Below are positions 51,723 through 61,764 of a stretch of 64,000 nucleotides of DNA, one piece after another (within the stretch, counting starts at the first letter, position 1; every line of letters starts with the position of its first letter). The DNA lies in the NCBI RefSeq assembly GCF_000423005.1, contig NZ_AUHD01000005.1, forward strand, positions 310,001-374,000. Reading direction: 5' to 3'. The stretch is from Gelidibacter mesophilus DSM 14095 (GTDB lineage Bacteria > Bacteroidota > Bacteroidia > Flavobacteriales > Flavobacteriaceae). A program made the translations under genes and the position numbers. A model generated the notes under the pieces. That model made no database searches and was not told the DNA's origin. It worked only from the letters and a program-made list of their open reading frames with translations.

Positions 51723-54008
51723 ATGAGATTTTTCAAATCCCTATTTTTTTGTATGTTTTTTATTGTGTTTTCCTGTAAAAAGGAAACTGTTGAAAAAACC
51801 GGTATTATTCCACAGCCAAATTTTATAAACTATCAAGAAGGCACGTTTTCAATTACAGAAAACACCACTATCGTTGTAAAGGACTCAAAAGAAGGTCAGC
51901 TGATTGCTGCTGGACTGAACTCGTTTTTAGATACGAATTTTAATTTGAACCTAAAAGTGTCATCAGAATCTCAAGCAAATGCCATCCAATTAATGGTGAA
52001 CGACGACAAAACTGATAAAGAAGCCTATCAACTGGAAGTTTCTAAAACCGGTATTTTAATCCAAGGAAACTCCTACCAAGGTGTCTTTTATGGTATACAA
52101 ACCTTGAAACAATTACTGACTCCAAAAACGATCATAAAAAAGCCTGTCCTTAATTTTGTCAACATTAAAGATGGGCCTGAGTTTGGTTATAGAGGCATGA
52201 TGCTGGATGTGTCGCGTCATTTTATGGAAAAGGATTCGGTTAAAAAAGTCATTGATATTTTGGCTATGCACAAAATGAACAAGCTCCATTGGCATTTGGT
52301 GGATGGTATTGGATGGCGAATTCAAATTGACAAATATCCAGAATTGACCAAAAAAGGGGCTTGGAGAAAGGTCAAGGAATATAAAAAACCATGGGAAGAC
52401 TTTGAAGCTACTTATAAAGATAGTGAAGGTGACGTGTACGGCGGTTTTTACACCAAAGACGATATTAAAGAAATTGTGGCCTATGCTGCCGAGCGCTATA
52501 TTGATGTGATTCCAGAGATTGAAATGCCAGGACATTCAGAAGCCGCTTTACAGTGTTATCCTGAATTCATTTGTGAGGATACCGAAAACACAGGGGTTTA
52601 CTGCGCAGGTAATGATGGCTCCTTTGAGTTTTTACAGAATATTATTGATGAAGTGGTAGAATTATTTCCGTACGAATATCTGCATATTGGTGGTGATGAA
52701 GTAGGGAAGGAGGCCTGGTTGAATTGTAAAAGATGTCAAAAAAGGATGCGCGATGAAAATTTAAAAAGTGGCGAAGAACTGCAAAGCTATTTTGTAAAGC
52801 GGATGGAGGAATTTGTGGATTCTAAAGACAGAAAGCTCATTGGTTGGGATGAAATATTGGAAGGCGGCATCCCGGAAAGAGCGGCCGTAATGTCCTGGAG
52901 AGGCTTTGAAGGTGGTATTGAAGCGGCCAACGCAGGTCATGATGTGGTTATGTCGCCAGGTTCACCCTTGTATTTTGACTATAATCAAGGGACAAGTGAA
53001 TTTGAGCCACCATCGTGGGGTGGTTATAATAACTTGCTTAAGGTGTATAATTTCAATCCGATTCCTGAAGATATTGCAGCGGATAAGAGGCATCATATTT
53101 TAGGTGGACAGGCCAATCTATGGACGGAACAAATTAAATCATTATCCCATGTTCAATGTATGATGCTGCCAAGGCTCTCTGCGCTTTCTGAAGCACTTTG
53201 GACGGGTCCAGACCAGAAGAATGAACAAGACTTTATTAAAAAGATGGATCTTCATTTTGATAGATTAAACGCATTGGGTTATAATTTTGCATGGAGTGCG
53301 CTTGCTCCCGATTATAAAGCCACTTATGATAATGCCAACAAAGAATTTGTGCTTGAGTTAAATAATGAACTGGGCATCTATGATATCAGATACACATTAG
53401 ATGGTTCTGTACCATCAATGACTTCGGAAAACTATTCAAAACCCATCCGTTTTACCGATCCAATTGATTTACATGCACAAACATTTAGAAAGGGTGAAGC
53501 TATTGGGTTTCCGTTAAAAAAGTTGTTCTCTACAAGTTTTACAGAGAACACTAAGGTGACCTACACTAATTCTTATGATGCCAGTTATAGCGGCGGTGGG
53601 GATCGGGCTTTATTGGACAATAAGTATGCAACACCACGTGGTGATGATCCCAATTGGCAGGGACTTCCTCAAAAGGATTTTGAGGTTATTATTGATTTGG
53701 GAAAACCTAATGCCTTGTCATATATTGGGTTAAACTTTTTTCAGCATCTGGCTTCTACGTCCGTGATGTTACCGACTGAAGTCACTATTGCCATTTCAAA
53801 AGATGGCAAGGAGTATCAAACGGTTTACAGCCAAGCCTTGGAAACCATTCAGAAGAGGGATCCAATTATTAAAAGGATAGAAACTGATTTTGAGAAACAG
53901 AATATCTCATATATTAAAATCACGGCGAAAAATAGAGGCACACTACCAGAATGGCATATCCGAAGTGGAGATGCTTGGCTGTTTGTTGATGAGGTTTCGG
54001 TAAAATAG
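51723..54008 (+). CDS. Beta-N-acetylhexosaminidase (GH20), lipoprotein
   Basis: A 761-residue lipoprotein (FIVFSC, Cys18). The GH20b-like domain (about 25-145) precedes a TIM barrel: YRGMMLDVSRHFM, HWHLVDGIGWRIQI, VIPEIEMPGHSEAAL and the catalytic pair Asp325-Glu326 in HIGGDEVGKEAW. After the barrel, residues 530-760 hold a chitobiase-type C-terminal region and a discoidin-like domain (VIIDLGKPNALSYIGLNFFQ). It frees terminal beta-GlcNAc or GalNAc from glycans or chitin oligomers. It stands alone on the plus strand. All catalytic residues are intact. Confidence 0.95.
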   Translation: MRFFKSLFFCMFFIVFSCKKETVEKTGIIPQPNFINYQEGTFSITENTTIVVKDSKEGQLIAAGLNSFLDTNFNLNLKVSSESQANAIQLMVNDDKTDKEAYQLEVSKTGILIQGNSYQGVFYGIQTLKQLLTPKTIIKKPVLNFVNIKDGPEFGYRGMMLDVSRHFMEKDSVKKVIDILAMHKMNKLHWHLVDGIGWRIQIDKYPELTKKGAWRKVKEYKKPWEDFEATYKDSEGDVYGGFYTKDDIKEIVAYAAERYIDVIPEIEMPGHSEAALQCYPEFICEDTENTGVYCAGNDGSFEFLQNIIDEVVELFPYEYLHIGGDEVGKEAWLNCKRCQKRMRDENLKSGEELQSYFVKRMEEFVDSKDRKLIGWDEILEGGIPERAAVMSWRGFEGGIEAANAGHDVVMSPGSPLYFDYNQGTSEFEPPSWGGYNNLLKVYNFNPIPEDIAADKRHHILGGQANLWTEQIKSLSHVQCMMLPRLSALSEALWTGPDQKNEQDFIKKMDLHFDRLNALGYNFAWSALAPDYKATYDNANKEFVLELNNELGIYDIRYTLDGSVPSMTSENYSKPIRFTDPIDLHAQTFRKGEAIGFPLKKLFSTSFTENTKVTYTNSYDASYSGGGDRALLDNKYATPRGDDPNWQGLPQKDFEVIIDLGKPNALSYIGLNFFQHLASTSVMLPTEVTIAISKDGKEYQTVYSQALETIQKRDPIIKRIETDFEKQNISYIKITAKNRGTLPEWHIRSGDAWLFVDEVSVK

Positions 54009-54114
54009 AAGTCCGTTAGTATTCGTATAGTATCACACGGTTATGAAGGAGAGTTTTTTCTCTAAAAAATATTTAGTTATGGTTGGTTTTAAAACAGCGA
54101 CTATGATGAGGATT

Positions 54115-54738
54115 TTATTCCTTCAATTTTATTTTCTCTTTATTCTCAAACCTAAATTCGTCCAATTCTTTTAATTGACTGGTTATTTTTTCTTTCCATT
54201 CCGCTAATTTTTCTTCATTTCTTCCAGAATCTGTTTCTGTTATTAAGGCCATTCGCGTTTCCGTAAGTTCTGCCATGATTTCATTATTGATTTTATTAAC
54301 GATATCAAAGCCTTTTGTGAGTTGGCCTATATCTTTTAGGACTCTTTTTCTGAACTTTCGAGCTTGAATTTCGGCGAGGTCAAATTGCATTTGTTGAAAG
54401 TCAATTTGGTTTTGGATATCCTCAACTTTTGTCGTGTCCATATATGAGGCATTTCCCAAAAAGATATTCCCAACTTTTTGATTCATATTCTTCTTCATAA
54501 AGTCCAATCCGCCAATGGCGTGGGTAATCATAAACTGACTATAGGCAACTTCATTATTGGCATCGCTCACTTTAATCTTGAAATCGTCTAAAGTAAGTTT
54601 GTTGTCTGAACTCCATCGCTTTTGCCCGTCCTGTAACTCTTGTCCAAAACTGAGATGGATACAAATAACGCCTAAGATAATTCCTGAAAATACGCTTCTA
54701 AAAGAAGACCCACGGACGTTTGGGGAATGTGCGCGCAT
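54115..54738 (-). CDS. Exported protein of unknown function
   Basis: A 207-residue protein with an N-terminal hydrophobic segment (SVFSGIILGVICIHLSFG, about 15-32) acting as signal peptide, then QKRWSSDNKLTLDDFKIKVSDANNEVAYSQFMITHAIGG. The last 120 residues are charged and helical (likely coiled coil). The tryptophan-rich segment W-S-S-D-x-K-L-T-L-D-D-F recalls DUF922-type periplasmic proteins, but I do not assign the family. It is convergent with the GH20 gene. An N-terminal MRAHSPNVRG tail ahead of the helix is unusual; the start may be internal. Confidence 0.65.
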   Translation of the reverse strand: MRAHSPNVRGSSFRSVFSGIILGVICIHLSFGQELQDGQKRWSSDNKLTLDDFKIKVSDANNEVAYSQFMITHAIGGLDFMKKNMNQKVGNIFLGNASYMDTTKVEDIQNQIDFQQMQFDLAEIQARKFRKRVLKDIGQLTKGFDIVNKINNEIMAELTETRMALITETDSGRNEEKLAEWKEKITSQLKELDEFRFENKEKIKLKE

Positions 54739-54938
54739 AAAAAAGTGATTGTGGATTTGAGTGACTAATTTAGAGATTAAAATTAGATGGACAACATGTC
54801 CTATAAAACTTTAATTTGGCCATACTCAGCACTGTGATAACAATGAGGATGGTATGATTTGTGGCGTTGTGAATGTTCACTGCGAATTTTGAAGAGACAT
54901 CTAAAGTGGCGAAAATTTCATCTATTTACCCATCGGCA

Positions 54939-55430
54939 TCAATAATAAAGCCCATTTTGAAGAATAGCGTTAATTGCTTTTTCTTCGTGTTGTACAAGAG
55001 CATTATAGGCTACTTTATCCAAATTGCTTTCCACTCCAATAAAATCCATCGTATAATTTTCCAATATTTCGTTGAAAATTAGCTTCACTCTATTGAGATG
55101 GTAATCGGAAGTGATTATTGTTAGCTTAATATTTTCTAATTTAGATAGGATCGCTTTAGCTTTTACAGCGTCTTCAACGGTGTTTGATGACAAAGCAAAA
55201 TCTAGAAAATTTTCTTCTATAATTCCTTTTCCAGTGAGATAATGTTTTGCAAAAGAGGCGTGCGCATGTTCTGAGGTGTTAAAATGTGATCCCCATCCAC
55301 CCGTGCAGAGTATGAGGTTTCCCTCCTCATAACGATTAATACAAGAATCCAATCTGCTTATTGAGATCTCACTTAATTCTCCTGAAGGTGAATTAGGACT
55401 ACCCAAAACTATCAAAATGTGTTTTTTCAT
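54939..55430 (-). CDS. DUF218 (YdcF-like) protein
   Basis: A 163-residue soluble protein with the DUF218 layout: ILIVLGSPNSPSGELSEISISRLDSCINRYEEGN, LILCTGGWGS (a conserved sugar/nucleotide-binding loop in YdcF), SSNTVEDAVKAKAILSKL and IITSDYHLNRVKLIFNEIL. The family binds S-adenosylmethionine or other ligands and is often linked to envelope metabolism. Standalone gene between two GH20 loci. It lacks the N-terminal membrane anchor of longer family members. Confidence 0.85.
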   Translation of the reverse strand: MKKHILIVLGSPNSPSGELSEISISRLDSCINRYEEGNLILCTGGWGSHFNTSEHAHASFAKHYLTGKGIIEENFLDFALSSNTVEDAVKAKAILSKLENIKLTIITSDYHLNRVKLIFNEILENYTMDFIGVESNLDKVAYNALVQHEEKAINAILQNGLYY

Positions 55431-55574
55431 GATTATGGAATTGGTTAGCTCAAAGTTAAATACGGTTTGTCATACTTGATAGAGACAAAAGGTTAACTAA
55501 CTACAAAATTAAAACCCCTAAAAAGTTCATGAAAAATTTCAGGTCCTTAAATTCTAAGGTGTTGGCAAGTGACC

Positions 55575-57677
55575 TTATTCTTTTTTATTTAATAGTTCTC
55601 TTACTTCTTGAGGATTCATAAAGGATAATTTTAAATTTCTAATTTCCCCTGAAAATCCATTTTTAGAATCTCCTATTTTCTCTAGTGGGAATGTCAATGT
55701 TTGTTGATAATTGAATCCGTTTGGCAAACCTTCTGTTTTTTTGTACGCCGTTAAATGTTCTTTTTCTTCACCATCAACATAAAGCGTCACACTTTTATAA
55801 TCGCCTACTAAACGAAGGGTTTGCCAGCTGTCGTTTTGAGGTATAAAATTAAATATATAGGTATAGCCGTCACGTGAAAATCCTAGTTTTCCGGAGCCTT
55901 TTGTATTTAAGGTCATAGTTCCATAGTTGCTTTGGAAAAGAATCGCATCCTTTTTATTGTCACTTTTGGGCTTAATATCAAAGGACACATCATAATTGTA
56001 GCCTAAGTTTGTTCCCCCTAAAATCAGCTCTTTCTTACCATTAAATCGAATGGCTGTTGTGCCTACTTTTGAGGCTATTTTGTTTAATTCATCGTCAGTA
56101 TAACTTCCACTTAAGTTTATTTTAGGCCCGTCAGAAGAAGTATCGGCCAATAGCTGGTAGGCTTCGAATGTTTTACTAGGAGCTACTTTCCAGTTTTTGG
56201 TGCCTAGTGCTTTTACAGCAGGCATGGTGCGATAGTGAACATCCAATTGAGAAATTCCATTTCCAGAGACATCATTCCAGACTGCAAAAGTGGAGCCTAA
56301 AAGTCCTTGTTGAAAGTCAGGCAATGTGAGGACAGTATTCACTTTTTCTGGTCTGTAATTGGAGTAAATCCACTGAATATCTAAGAAATCTCTATAGTAT
56401 CCTGCCGTAGGAACAATATACAACCACGTGTCTGGTGTAGAAATTATTTCGAAACCATCATCAAGCATTTTCTCGGCATTGACCCAATCCTTGCTCCATG
56501 CGTTCATTATCGCATTCCCAACTGGTTTTACTTCAGTTAATGGATCGTCTTTCAGCCACTCTAACCCACCCCAAAGACGAGGGGTCTTACCTGAATCGGC
56601 AATGTAATTTAGGTAGTGATTGGTGAACTCACGAAATCGCTTTGCTTGGTGATTATCCACATCTCTACCTTTGCCTTCTTTAATATACTCATCGGTGCCA
56701 ATGTGTACATCCGGTCCGATAAAAACGGGATTATCCCCTTTAATGTATTCATCAAAAAGTCTATCAAAGAAATCATATATAACAGGAAGCTTTTCATCAT
56801 TAAGTATATCTAAATGATCATCAGCATATGGTGCCGAGGCTTTCAACTCTGGATTATAGCGTGTAAACGCCAACGCGTGTGCAGGAATATCTATTTCAGG
56901 GATCACATTGACTCCGTATTGCATGCCTAAACGTTGCAAGTTGCGAAATTGTTCTTTTGTATAATGCCCATCTTCTGCGGCCAAACCAGGGTAGATGTCA
57001 CTTTCCAATCGAAAGGCAGCATAGGTTTTTGACCAGTCATTGTCAGAATATGATTTAAAGGCATTGTCATTGAGATGCACGTGAAATTCATTCATTTTAT
57101 AGTAGGAGAGAATCTTTACATAATCTCTTAAATAATCGATAGTAAAAAATTTTCTTCCAACATCTAACATAAATCCACGATTTGGATAATCAGGATAATC
57201 TGTTATTAATCCAGAAGGGATTGCGTTTTTATGGTTTTCAGTAAGTTGTAAAAGCGTACGCGTGGCCCAAAACACACCGTTTCTAGAAGCGCCTTCAATA
57301 GTGACTCCTGTGCTGGGATTTAAATCTAGGGTATAAGCCTCCTCGTTTTTAAGAGTCGTAGTGCTGTAAGTTAAGAGAATTTCATTATTTGAAGCTGCTT
57401 TTATTGCTGAGGTGGATGCTATGTTTGCCTTGATTTGAAACATGCTGTTCAATTCCTCTTTTAGCTGATTGGCAATTTGCATCAGGCTGTCATTTTTGCT
57501 GGTATTTACCTTTATTTCTATTGATGTAGGTAAAGCATAGTTTCTGTTGCTAGCGACAAAGGACTGTACTTCTGGGATGACTTTTAGTGTGGTTACCTGT
57601 GAAAACAGTTGAAGTGTAGAAGCAAATAAAATGAGTACACATATGTTGATTTTCAGAATGTCATTAAGTCTTTTCAT
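55575..57677 (-). CDS. GH20-family beta-N-acetylhexosaminidase with C-terminal LamG-like domain
   Basis: A 700-residue exported enzyme (signal peptide about 1-27). A GH20b-type domain (30-160) precedes the barrel: YPNRGFMLDVGRKFF, NEFHVHLNDNA, VNVIPEIDIPAHALAF and the catalytic pair in HIGTDEYIKEG (Asp329, Glu330). Thr replaces the usual Gly before DE, as in a GH20 subgroup often annotated as lacto-N-biosidase-like. Residues 510-700 hold a LamG/concanavalin-like sandwich (YDVSFDIKPKSDN, TLRLVGDYKSVTLYVDGEEK). It may act on host or algal glycans with an N-acetylhexosamine. Lone gene, no PUL partners in sight. Confidence 0.88.
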   Translation of the reverse strand: MKRLNDILKINICVLILFASTLQLFSQVTTLKVIPEVQSFVASNRNYALPTSIEIKVNTSKNDSLMQIANQLKEELNSMFQIKANIASTSAIKAASNNEILLTYSTTTLKNEEAYTLDLNPSTGVTIEGASRNGVFWATRTLLQLTENHKNAIPSGLITDYPDYPNRGFMLDVGRKFFTIDYLRDYVKILSYYKMNEFHVHLNDNAFKSYSDNDWSKTYAAFRLESDIYPGLAAEDGHYTKEQFRNLQRLGMQYGVNVIPEIDIPAHALAFTRYNPELKASAPYADDHLDILNDEKLPVIYDFFDRLFDEYIKGDNPVFIGPDVHIGTDEYIKEGKGRDVDNHQAKRFREFTNHYLNYIADSGKTPRLWGGLEWLKDDPLTEVKPVGNAIMNAWSKDWVNAEKMLDDGFEIISTPDTWLYIVPTAGYYRDFLDIQWIYSNYRPEKVNTVLTLPDFQQGLLGSTFAVWNDVSGNGISQLDVHYRTMPAVKALGTKNWKVAPSKTFEAYQLLADTSSDGPKINLSGSYTDDELNKIASKVGTTAIRFNGKKELILGGTNLGYNYDVSFDIKPKSDNKKDAILFQSNYGTMTLNTKGSGKLGFSRDGYTYIFNFIPQNDSWQTLRLVGDYKSVTLYVDGEEKEHLTAYKKTEGLPNGFNYQQTLTFPLEKIGDSKNGFSGEIRNLKLSFMNPQEVRELLNKKE

Positions 57678-58101
57678 GTTAAGGAATGGTGATTGTAAAA
57701 TAAGTAATTCGTTTTCAGGTTTATAAACACTGTCATAAGCAAAAAAATCAAATGTTAGACAAGGTGCTTATTGAGTTTATAGATTATCTCCTAGAGATAA
57801 TTTTGAATTTTGCATAAATCTATGGAAAAAAATCTTCTGGAGAAAAGAAATGGCTTAGACAATAGTATTCTGAATGTGTTTCTAATGCGTGATGATAAAA
57901 AATGATTGCATTTGTCATAAAATGATGTTGATAACTCATCCAGTTCTGTAGATGTTAATAGCTTTGGAATAGGAAGTGAATAACTGGAAATCGGAAAAAT
58001 TCTCTTTTAGCTAAGTATTAAAAGTCTCCAACAGAGCTGTACGGGAATTTCGTAGAGTGCTCAGACAAAAAAAGAAGTTAATATTTAAGGTCCTTAGCCT
58101 A
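57678..58101. other. Intergenic region with palindrome upstream of GH20
   Basis: A 424-bp non-coding stretch. The perfect palindrome ATTATCTC-CTA-GAGATAAT (57783-57801) lies about 106 bp upstream of the GH20 start and may be an operator. Otherwise AT-rich with no gene. Confidence 0.5.
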
Positions 58102-59217
58102 TTATTGCGTTTTTTGATAGAGCGCCATCATTTTATCAATCATTGCATCTTCAGTAAAATTGTGCATTGCATGTTGATAGGCATTTTCACCTAAGCGCTC
58201 CAATGATTGAGGAGTGTTTGAAATTTTTTCTATTATTTTAGCTAATTCTAAATGGTTTTCAGATTCAAAAACGTAACCATTGTTCCCGTCAATAATTTGA
58301 TCGTGAGCACCTTCAGTATTTGATCGAATGACTGGTTTTTTCATCATCATCGCTTCTAAAGGAACTAAAGGAAAACCTTCTCTTCTAGACGGAAGAATTA
58401 ATGTATCAATCATCCTGTAGATGTCTTTTGGATCTCTAAACGGAATTAAGGAAACAATGTCATTTAGTTGATATTCATTGATCATTTCTTTCACCCAATC
58501 AATTTCGCCATCGCCAAGTATTATTAAATGAACATTAAATTGTGTACAGGTACTGAAGGCTTTAAGCAAGACATCAACACCTTTTCTATAACTTAGAGAT
58601 CCCACAAAGCCAAAAATTATTTTATCGCTTGGGATGGAAAACTCTTTTTTTAAACTTATAATCTTTGTTTGGTTAATTTCATTCTCGCGCTTTTCAACCC
58701 CATTAAAAATGAGCTCGACTTGACTTTCTTCATAGTTATAGGAAGAGATTAAGAACGTTTTCAATTCTCTACTGATTGCAATGGCATAATCCGCTTTTCT
58801 GTTTAGAAAATGCTTGGGGATTCCCATAATATGATGGGTTATGATAAATTTTTTCCCCGTGAAGAATCGATGAATGGCGGCTAAATATGTTGTGACTGCA
58901 TAATGTGAATGAATTACATCAGGCTTAAGTTTATAAAATTGATATAAAGCAAAAGGGGTCGCATAAATATATGAGCACAGTTGTTTGATCTTAGATATGA
59001 AATTTACTTTTGTGTACAAAGGAAATGGTAGTTCCACAAATCGGATGCCGTCTAACCTAGCTTTTTCAAACAAATTGATTGCACTCGGATCATCGGCATG
59101 GCCTCTAGATAGAATATAGACTTCCTCACCGCGTTCAATGAGGTTTTTAGCTACTGAATACATGTGAGTTGTAGAACCTTCTGCTGGTAGATATCGCGCT
59201 AAGAAAATAATTTTCAT
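58102..59217 (-). CDS. GT4-family glycosyltransferase
   Basis: A 371-residue two-domain GT-B enzyme. IIFLARYLPAEGSTTHMYSVAKNLIERGEEVYILSRG is the donor-lid opening, DVIHSHYAVTTYLAA and FIITHHIMGIP follow in the first domain, IIFGFVGSLSYRKGVDVLLKAF marks the second, and REGFPLVPLEAMMMKKPVI is the E-x7-E motif of GT4. It transfers a sugar to a lipid or glycan acceptor in the cytoplasm, probably for surface polysaccharide; the donor is unknown. It stands alone, without an obvious cluster. Full length. Confidence 0.9.
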   Translation of the reverse strand: MKIIFLARYLPAEGSTTHMYSVAKNLIERGEEVYILSRGHADDPSAINLFEKARLDGIRFVELPFPLYTKVNFISKIKQLCSYIYATPFALYQFYKLKPDVIHSHYAVTTYLAAIHRFFTGKKFIITHHIMGIPKHFLNRKADYAIAISRELKTFLISSYNYEESQVELIFNGVEKRENEINQTKIISLKKEFSIPSDKIIFGFVGSLSYRKGVDVLLKAFSTCTQFNVHLIILGDGEIDWVKEMINEYQLNDIVSLIPFRDPKDIYRMIDTLILPSRREGFPLVPLEAMMMKKPVIRSNTEGAHDQIIDGNNGYVFESENHLELAKIIEKISNTPQSLERLGENAYQHAMHNFTEDAMIDKMMALYQKTQ

Positions 59218-59358
59218 GACCCCTAATTTAAATTTAATAACAACCTTTATTTAAACGAATTTAAGTGAGACTGAACCCAAATAATACACGATTTTATGAC
59301 TTTCATAAACCTATTAAGAATGTTATTAAACGGTATATGTTGTCAAATAAAAACTTAT

Positions 59359-59388
59359 AACATGTTAATTTTTGATTATTAACATGTT
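59359..59388. promoter_or_regulatory. Double AACATGTT operator-like palindrome
   Basis: AACATGTT occurs at 59359-59366 and 59381-59388, exactly 22 bp (two helical turns) apart, and together they sit in an 11-bp inverted repeat, AACATGTTAAT with ATTAACATGTT. It lies about 142-171 bp upstream of the glycosyltransferase start. The rest of the 328-bp intergenic region (59218-59545) is AT-rich with no gene. Confidence 0.6.
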
Positions 59389-59545
59389 CCAAAAATACTA
59401 GGGGATTATTTTTTGAAAAGAATTGATATTGTAAATTCTATCAAATAGAGCCGCTAATTTACGCAGTATTTGTGACATATTAATATTAAAATTGAATATC
59501 TTCTTCGATTTGTCATTTATGGAATGCTGCTCAAATCAATGTAAC

Positions 59546-60778
59546 TTACATTCTCAAATTCCTAACCCGTTCTAAAAGTGTCGGGTGTGAATAATGAACC
59601 CATACATATGCAGGATGTGGTGTTAAGTTACTCAAGCTGTTTTTGGAGAGTTTTTTTAGAGAACTGACTAAAGGTTCGCTCTTGTAAGTCTTTTTGGCAT
59701 AATTATCTGCCTGATATTCAAACTTGCGCGAAAAGTGGTTCATCACAAATCCGGTCACTTCAGAAATAGGCGAGTAGAGCAGTCCAAAAGCAATCAATCC
59801 GACATGGAAACTTGGGATTTGTACGCCAAGCGCATTGGACAATAACGGATTTGAGATAAAAATGGAGAGGATAAATAAAGTTACTCCCGTCAGTAATAAT
59901 GAGGTGATGAGATTGAAAATAATGTGCTTCTTCTTATAATGTCCAACCTCGTGTGCCAGAACGGCTACAATTTCTTCGTCATCCAAATCGTTGACCAAAG
60001 TGTCATAAAGCGTGACGCGTTTTTCACTTCCAAATCCTGAGAAATAAGCGTTGGCTTTGGTACTTCGTTTGGAGCCGTCAATCACGAAAATCTTATCGAG
60101 ATTAAACCCTACTGAAGTGGCATAGGCGGAGATTTTATTCCGTAGCTCACCAGTTTCCAAAGGGGTCTGCTTGTTAAAGATTGGGACGATAAGTCGCGCA
60201 TAAAACATATTGGTAAAAATACTGAATGCCGCAACGAGTGCCCAAGCATATAACCAAAAGTGAGTTCCGGTCACGTCGTAAAACCAAATAATCAAAGCTA
60301 AAAGTCCGCCGCCAATAATTGCCATCATAAGCAGACCCTTTAACTTGTCCAAAATAAAAGTGGCTTTTGTAGTCTTATTGAATCCAAACTTTTCCTCAAT
60401 GACGAAGGTTTGATAATAGGTAAAAGGCGTATTGATAATATCACTCCCCAACATAATAATTCCAAAGAAGATTAAAGCAATGATGATGTTATTATTACTA
60501 TAACTTCGCGCGATATTATCAACAAACTCAAAACCATCCAAGCCTAAAAATGCCAAGGTCAATACCAACGAAAAAGTTGAGGTAATCAATCCAAATTTAT
60601 AGTTTGTGGTTTTATAGTCCTGCGATTTGTGATACTCCGCCTGATCATAAACATCGGTCAATTCCTCAGGAATGGGGTCGCTATAGAGTTTAGCATTTAG
60701 GGCATCCAAAATTTTATCGACTATAAAATCGATGATAATGATGGCGATGATGATGTAGAATAGGGTGGTAGCGTTCAT
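59546..60778 (-). CDS. M48 family membrane metallopeptidase (Ste24-type)
   Basis: A 410-residue CAAX-protease-1-like enzyme. The first half has several membrane helices (about 5-200), with the conserved NTPFTYYQTFVIEEKFGFNKTT. The catalytic zinc site VAVLAHEVGHYKKKH lies near residue 270, with the third ligand in FEYQADNYAKK. VIDGSKRSTKANAYFSGFGSEKRVTLYDTL is typical of the family. Bacterial members are thought to control quality of membrane proteins. Length is normal, and all zinc ligands are present. Confidence 0.94.
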   Translation of the reverse strand: MNATTLFYIIIAIIIIDFIVDKILDALNAKLYSDPIPEELTDVYDQAEYHKSQDYKTTNYKFGLITSTFSLVLTLAFLGLDGFEFVDNIARSYSNNNIIIALIFFGIIMLGSDIINTPFTYYQTFVIEEKFGFNKTTKATFILDKLKGLLMMAIIGGGLLALIIWFYDVTGTHFWLYAWALVAAFSIFTNMFYARLIVPIFNKQTPLETGELRNKISAYATSVGFNLDKIFVIDGSKRSTKANAYFSGFGSEKRVTLYDTLVNDLDDEEIVAVLAHEVGHYKKKHIIFNLITSLLLTGVTLFILSIFISNPLLSNALGVQIPSFHVGLIAFGLLYSPISEVTGFVMNHFSRKFEYQADNYAKKTYKSEPLVSSLKKLSKNSLSNLTPHPAYVWVHYSHPTLLERVRNLRM

Positions 60779-60804
60779 GGGTTAAATTCCAATATTTAAA
60801 ATTC

Positions 60805-60820
60805 CCTGTCTGCCGACAGG
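60805..60820. repeat. CCTGTC-TGCC-GACAGG palindrome
   Basis: A 6-bp perfect stem with a four-base loop, in the intergenic region upstream of the M48 gene. It has the form of the short palindromes dispersed through flavobacterial genomes. Confidence 0.5.
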
Positions 60821-60935
60821 TAGGTAAATTCCAAGGTGATCTTTAATTGGGATTTGTATTTTGTTTTTTTTGTCTAATTGTAATATTGCTTATTATCATG
60901 AGATTGCCACGTTCGTGCCTTACTCGCAATGACAT

Positions 60936-61733
60936 TCAGGAAAAGTTTCGTTGTCTCTTGGCCTCAAAAATAAGGATTCCTGCGGCAACGGATACATTCA
61001 TACTGTCAATTTCACCTTGCATGGGGATGATGATGTTTTGGGTGGATTGTTGCAACCATTCGGCACTCAAACCGGTTGCTTCAGTACCCATCACAATGGC
61101 AGTTGCTTTTGTGAAATCTTGTGTGGTATAGAGTTCAGAAGATTGTAAGGCAGCACAATAAATAGAGATTTTCTTTTCTTTTAAAAACGAAATGATTTCA
61201 GATGTTGAACCCGTAGCAATCTGATTGGTGAAAATACAGCCCACACTACTGCGGATGATATTTGGATTGTACAAATCGGTTTTTGGGTTGGCAATAATTA
61301 CAGCATCTACATTCGCAGCATCTGCCGTTCTCAAAATCGCGCCTATATTTCCTGGTTTTTCTGGAGCCTCTGCGACGAGAATTAATGGGTTTTCTGACTT
61401 AAAAGCGATGTTGCTTAAGTCATGTGCTTTTGTTTTGGCCACGGCTATCACACCTTCCGTAGTGTCTCTGTGTGCCAGTTTTTGATAGACTTCTTTGGAA
61501 ATCTGTATGGTAGTTGTCTGTTGTGAGATTAGGTTGTTGAGCTGTGCTTCAGAAAATAACTCAGGATAATACAAAATGGTTTCAATACGATACTTGCCTT
61601 TGATGGACAAACCAATTTCGCGTGCGCCTTCAATTAAAAATAATCCCGATTTATTGCGATCTCTAGACTTTTCCTTGAGCTGATAAAGCGCTTTGATATA
61701 GGGGTTCTGAACGCTTGTTATTTCCTTATTCAC
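60936..61733 (-). CDS. SpoU/TrmH-type RNA ribose methyltransferase
   Basis: A 265-residue protein. A substrate-binding start (KEITSVQNPYIKALYQLKEKSRDRNKSGLFLIEGAREI) is followed by the knotted SPOUT domain: ILVAEAPEKPGNIGAILRTADAANVDAVII (motif 1, N-x-G-x-x-x-R), VMGTEATGLSAEWLQ (motif 2) and IPMQGEIDSMNVSVAAGILIFEA (motif 3). It 2'-O-methylates tRNA or rRNA; the exact site is unknown. A -7 element (61757-61764) lies upstream. Full length. Confidence 0.93.
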   Translation of the reverse strand: MNKEITSVQNPYIKALYQLKEKSRDRNKSGLFLIEGAREIGLSIKGKYRIETILYYPELFSEAQLNNLISQQTTTIQISKEVYQKLAHRDTTEGVIAVAKTKAHDLSNIAFKSENPLILVAEAPEKPGNIGAILRTADAANVDAVIIANPKTDLYNPNIIRSSVGCIFTNQIATGSTSEIISFLKEKKISIYCAALQSSELYTTQDFTKATAIVMGTEATGLSAEWLQQSTQNIIIPMQGEIDSMNVSVAAGILIFEAKRQRNFS

Positions 61734-61756
61734 AGATGTGTAGTGTTTTGCTGGCG

Positions 61757-61764
61757 CAAATTTA
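61757..61764 (-). promoter_or_regulatory. -7 promoter element of the SpoU methyltransferase gene
   Basis: Reads TAAATTTG on the minus strand and lies 24 bp before the ATG. Full match to the Bacteroidota consensus. Confidence 0.55.
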
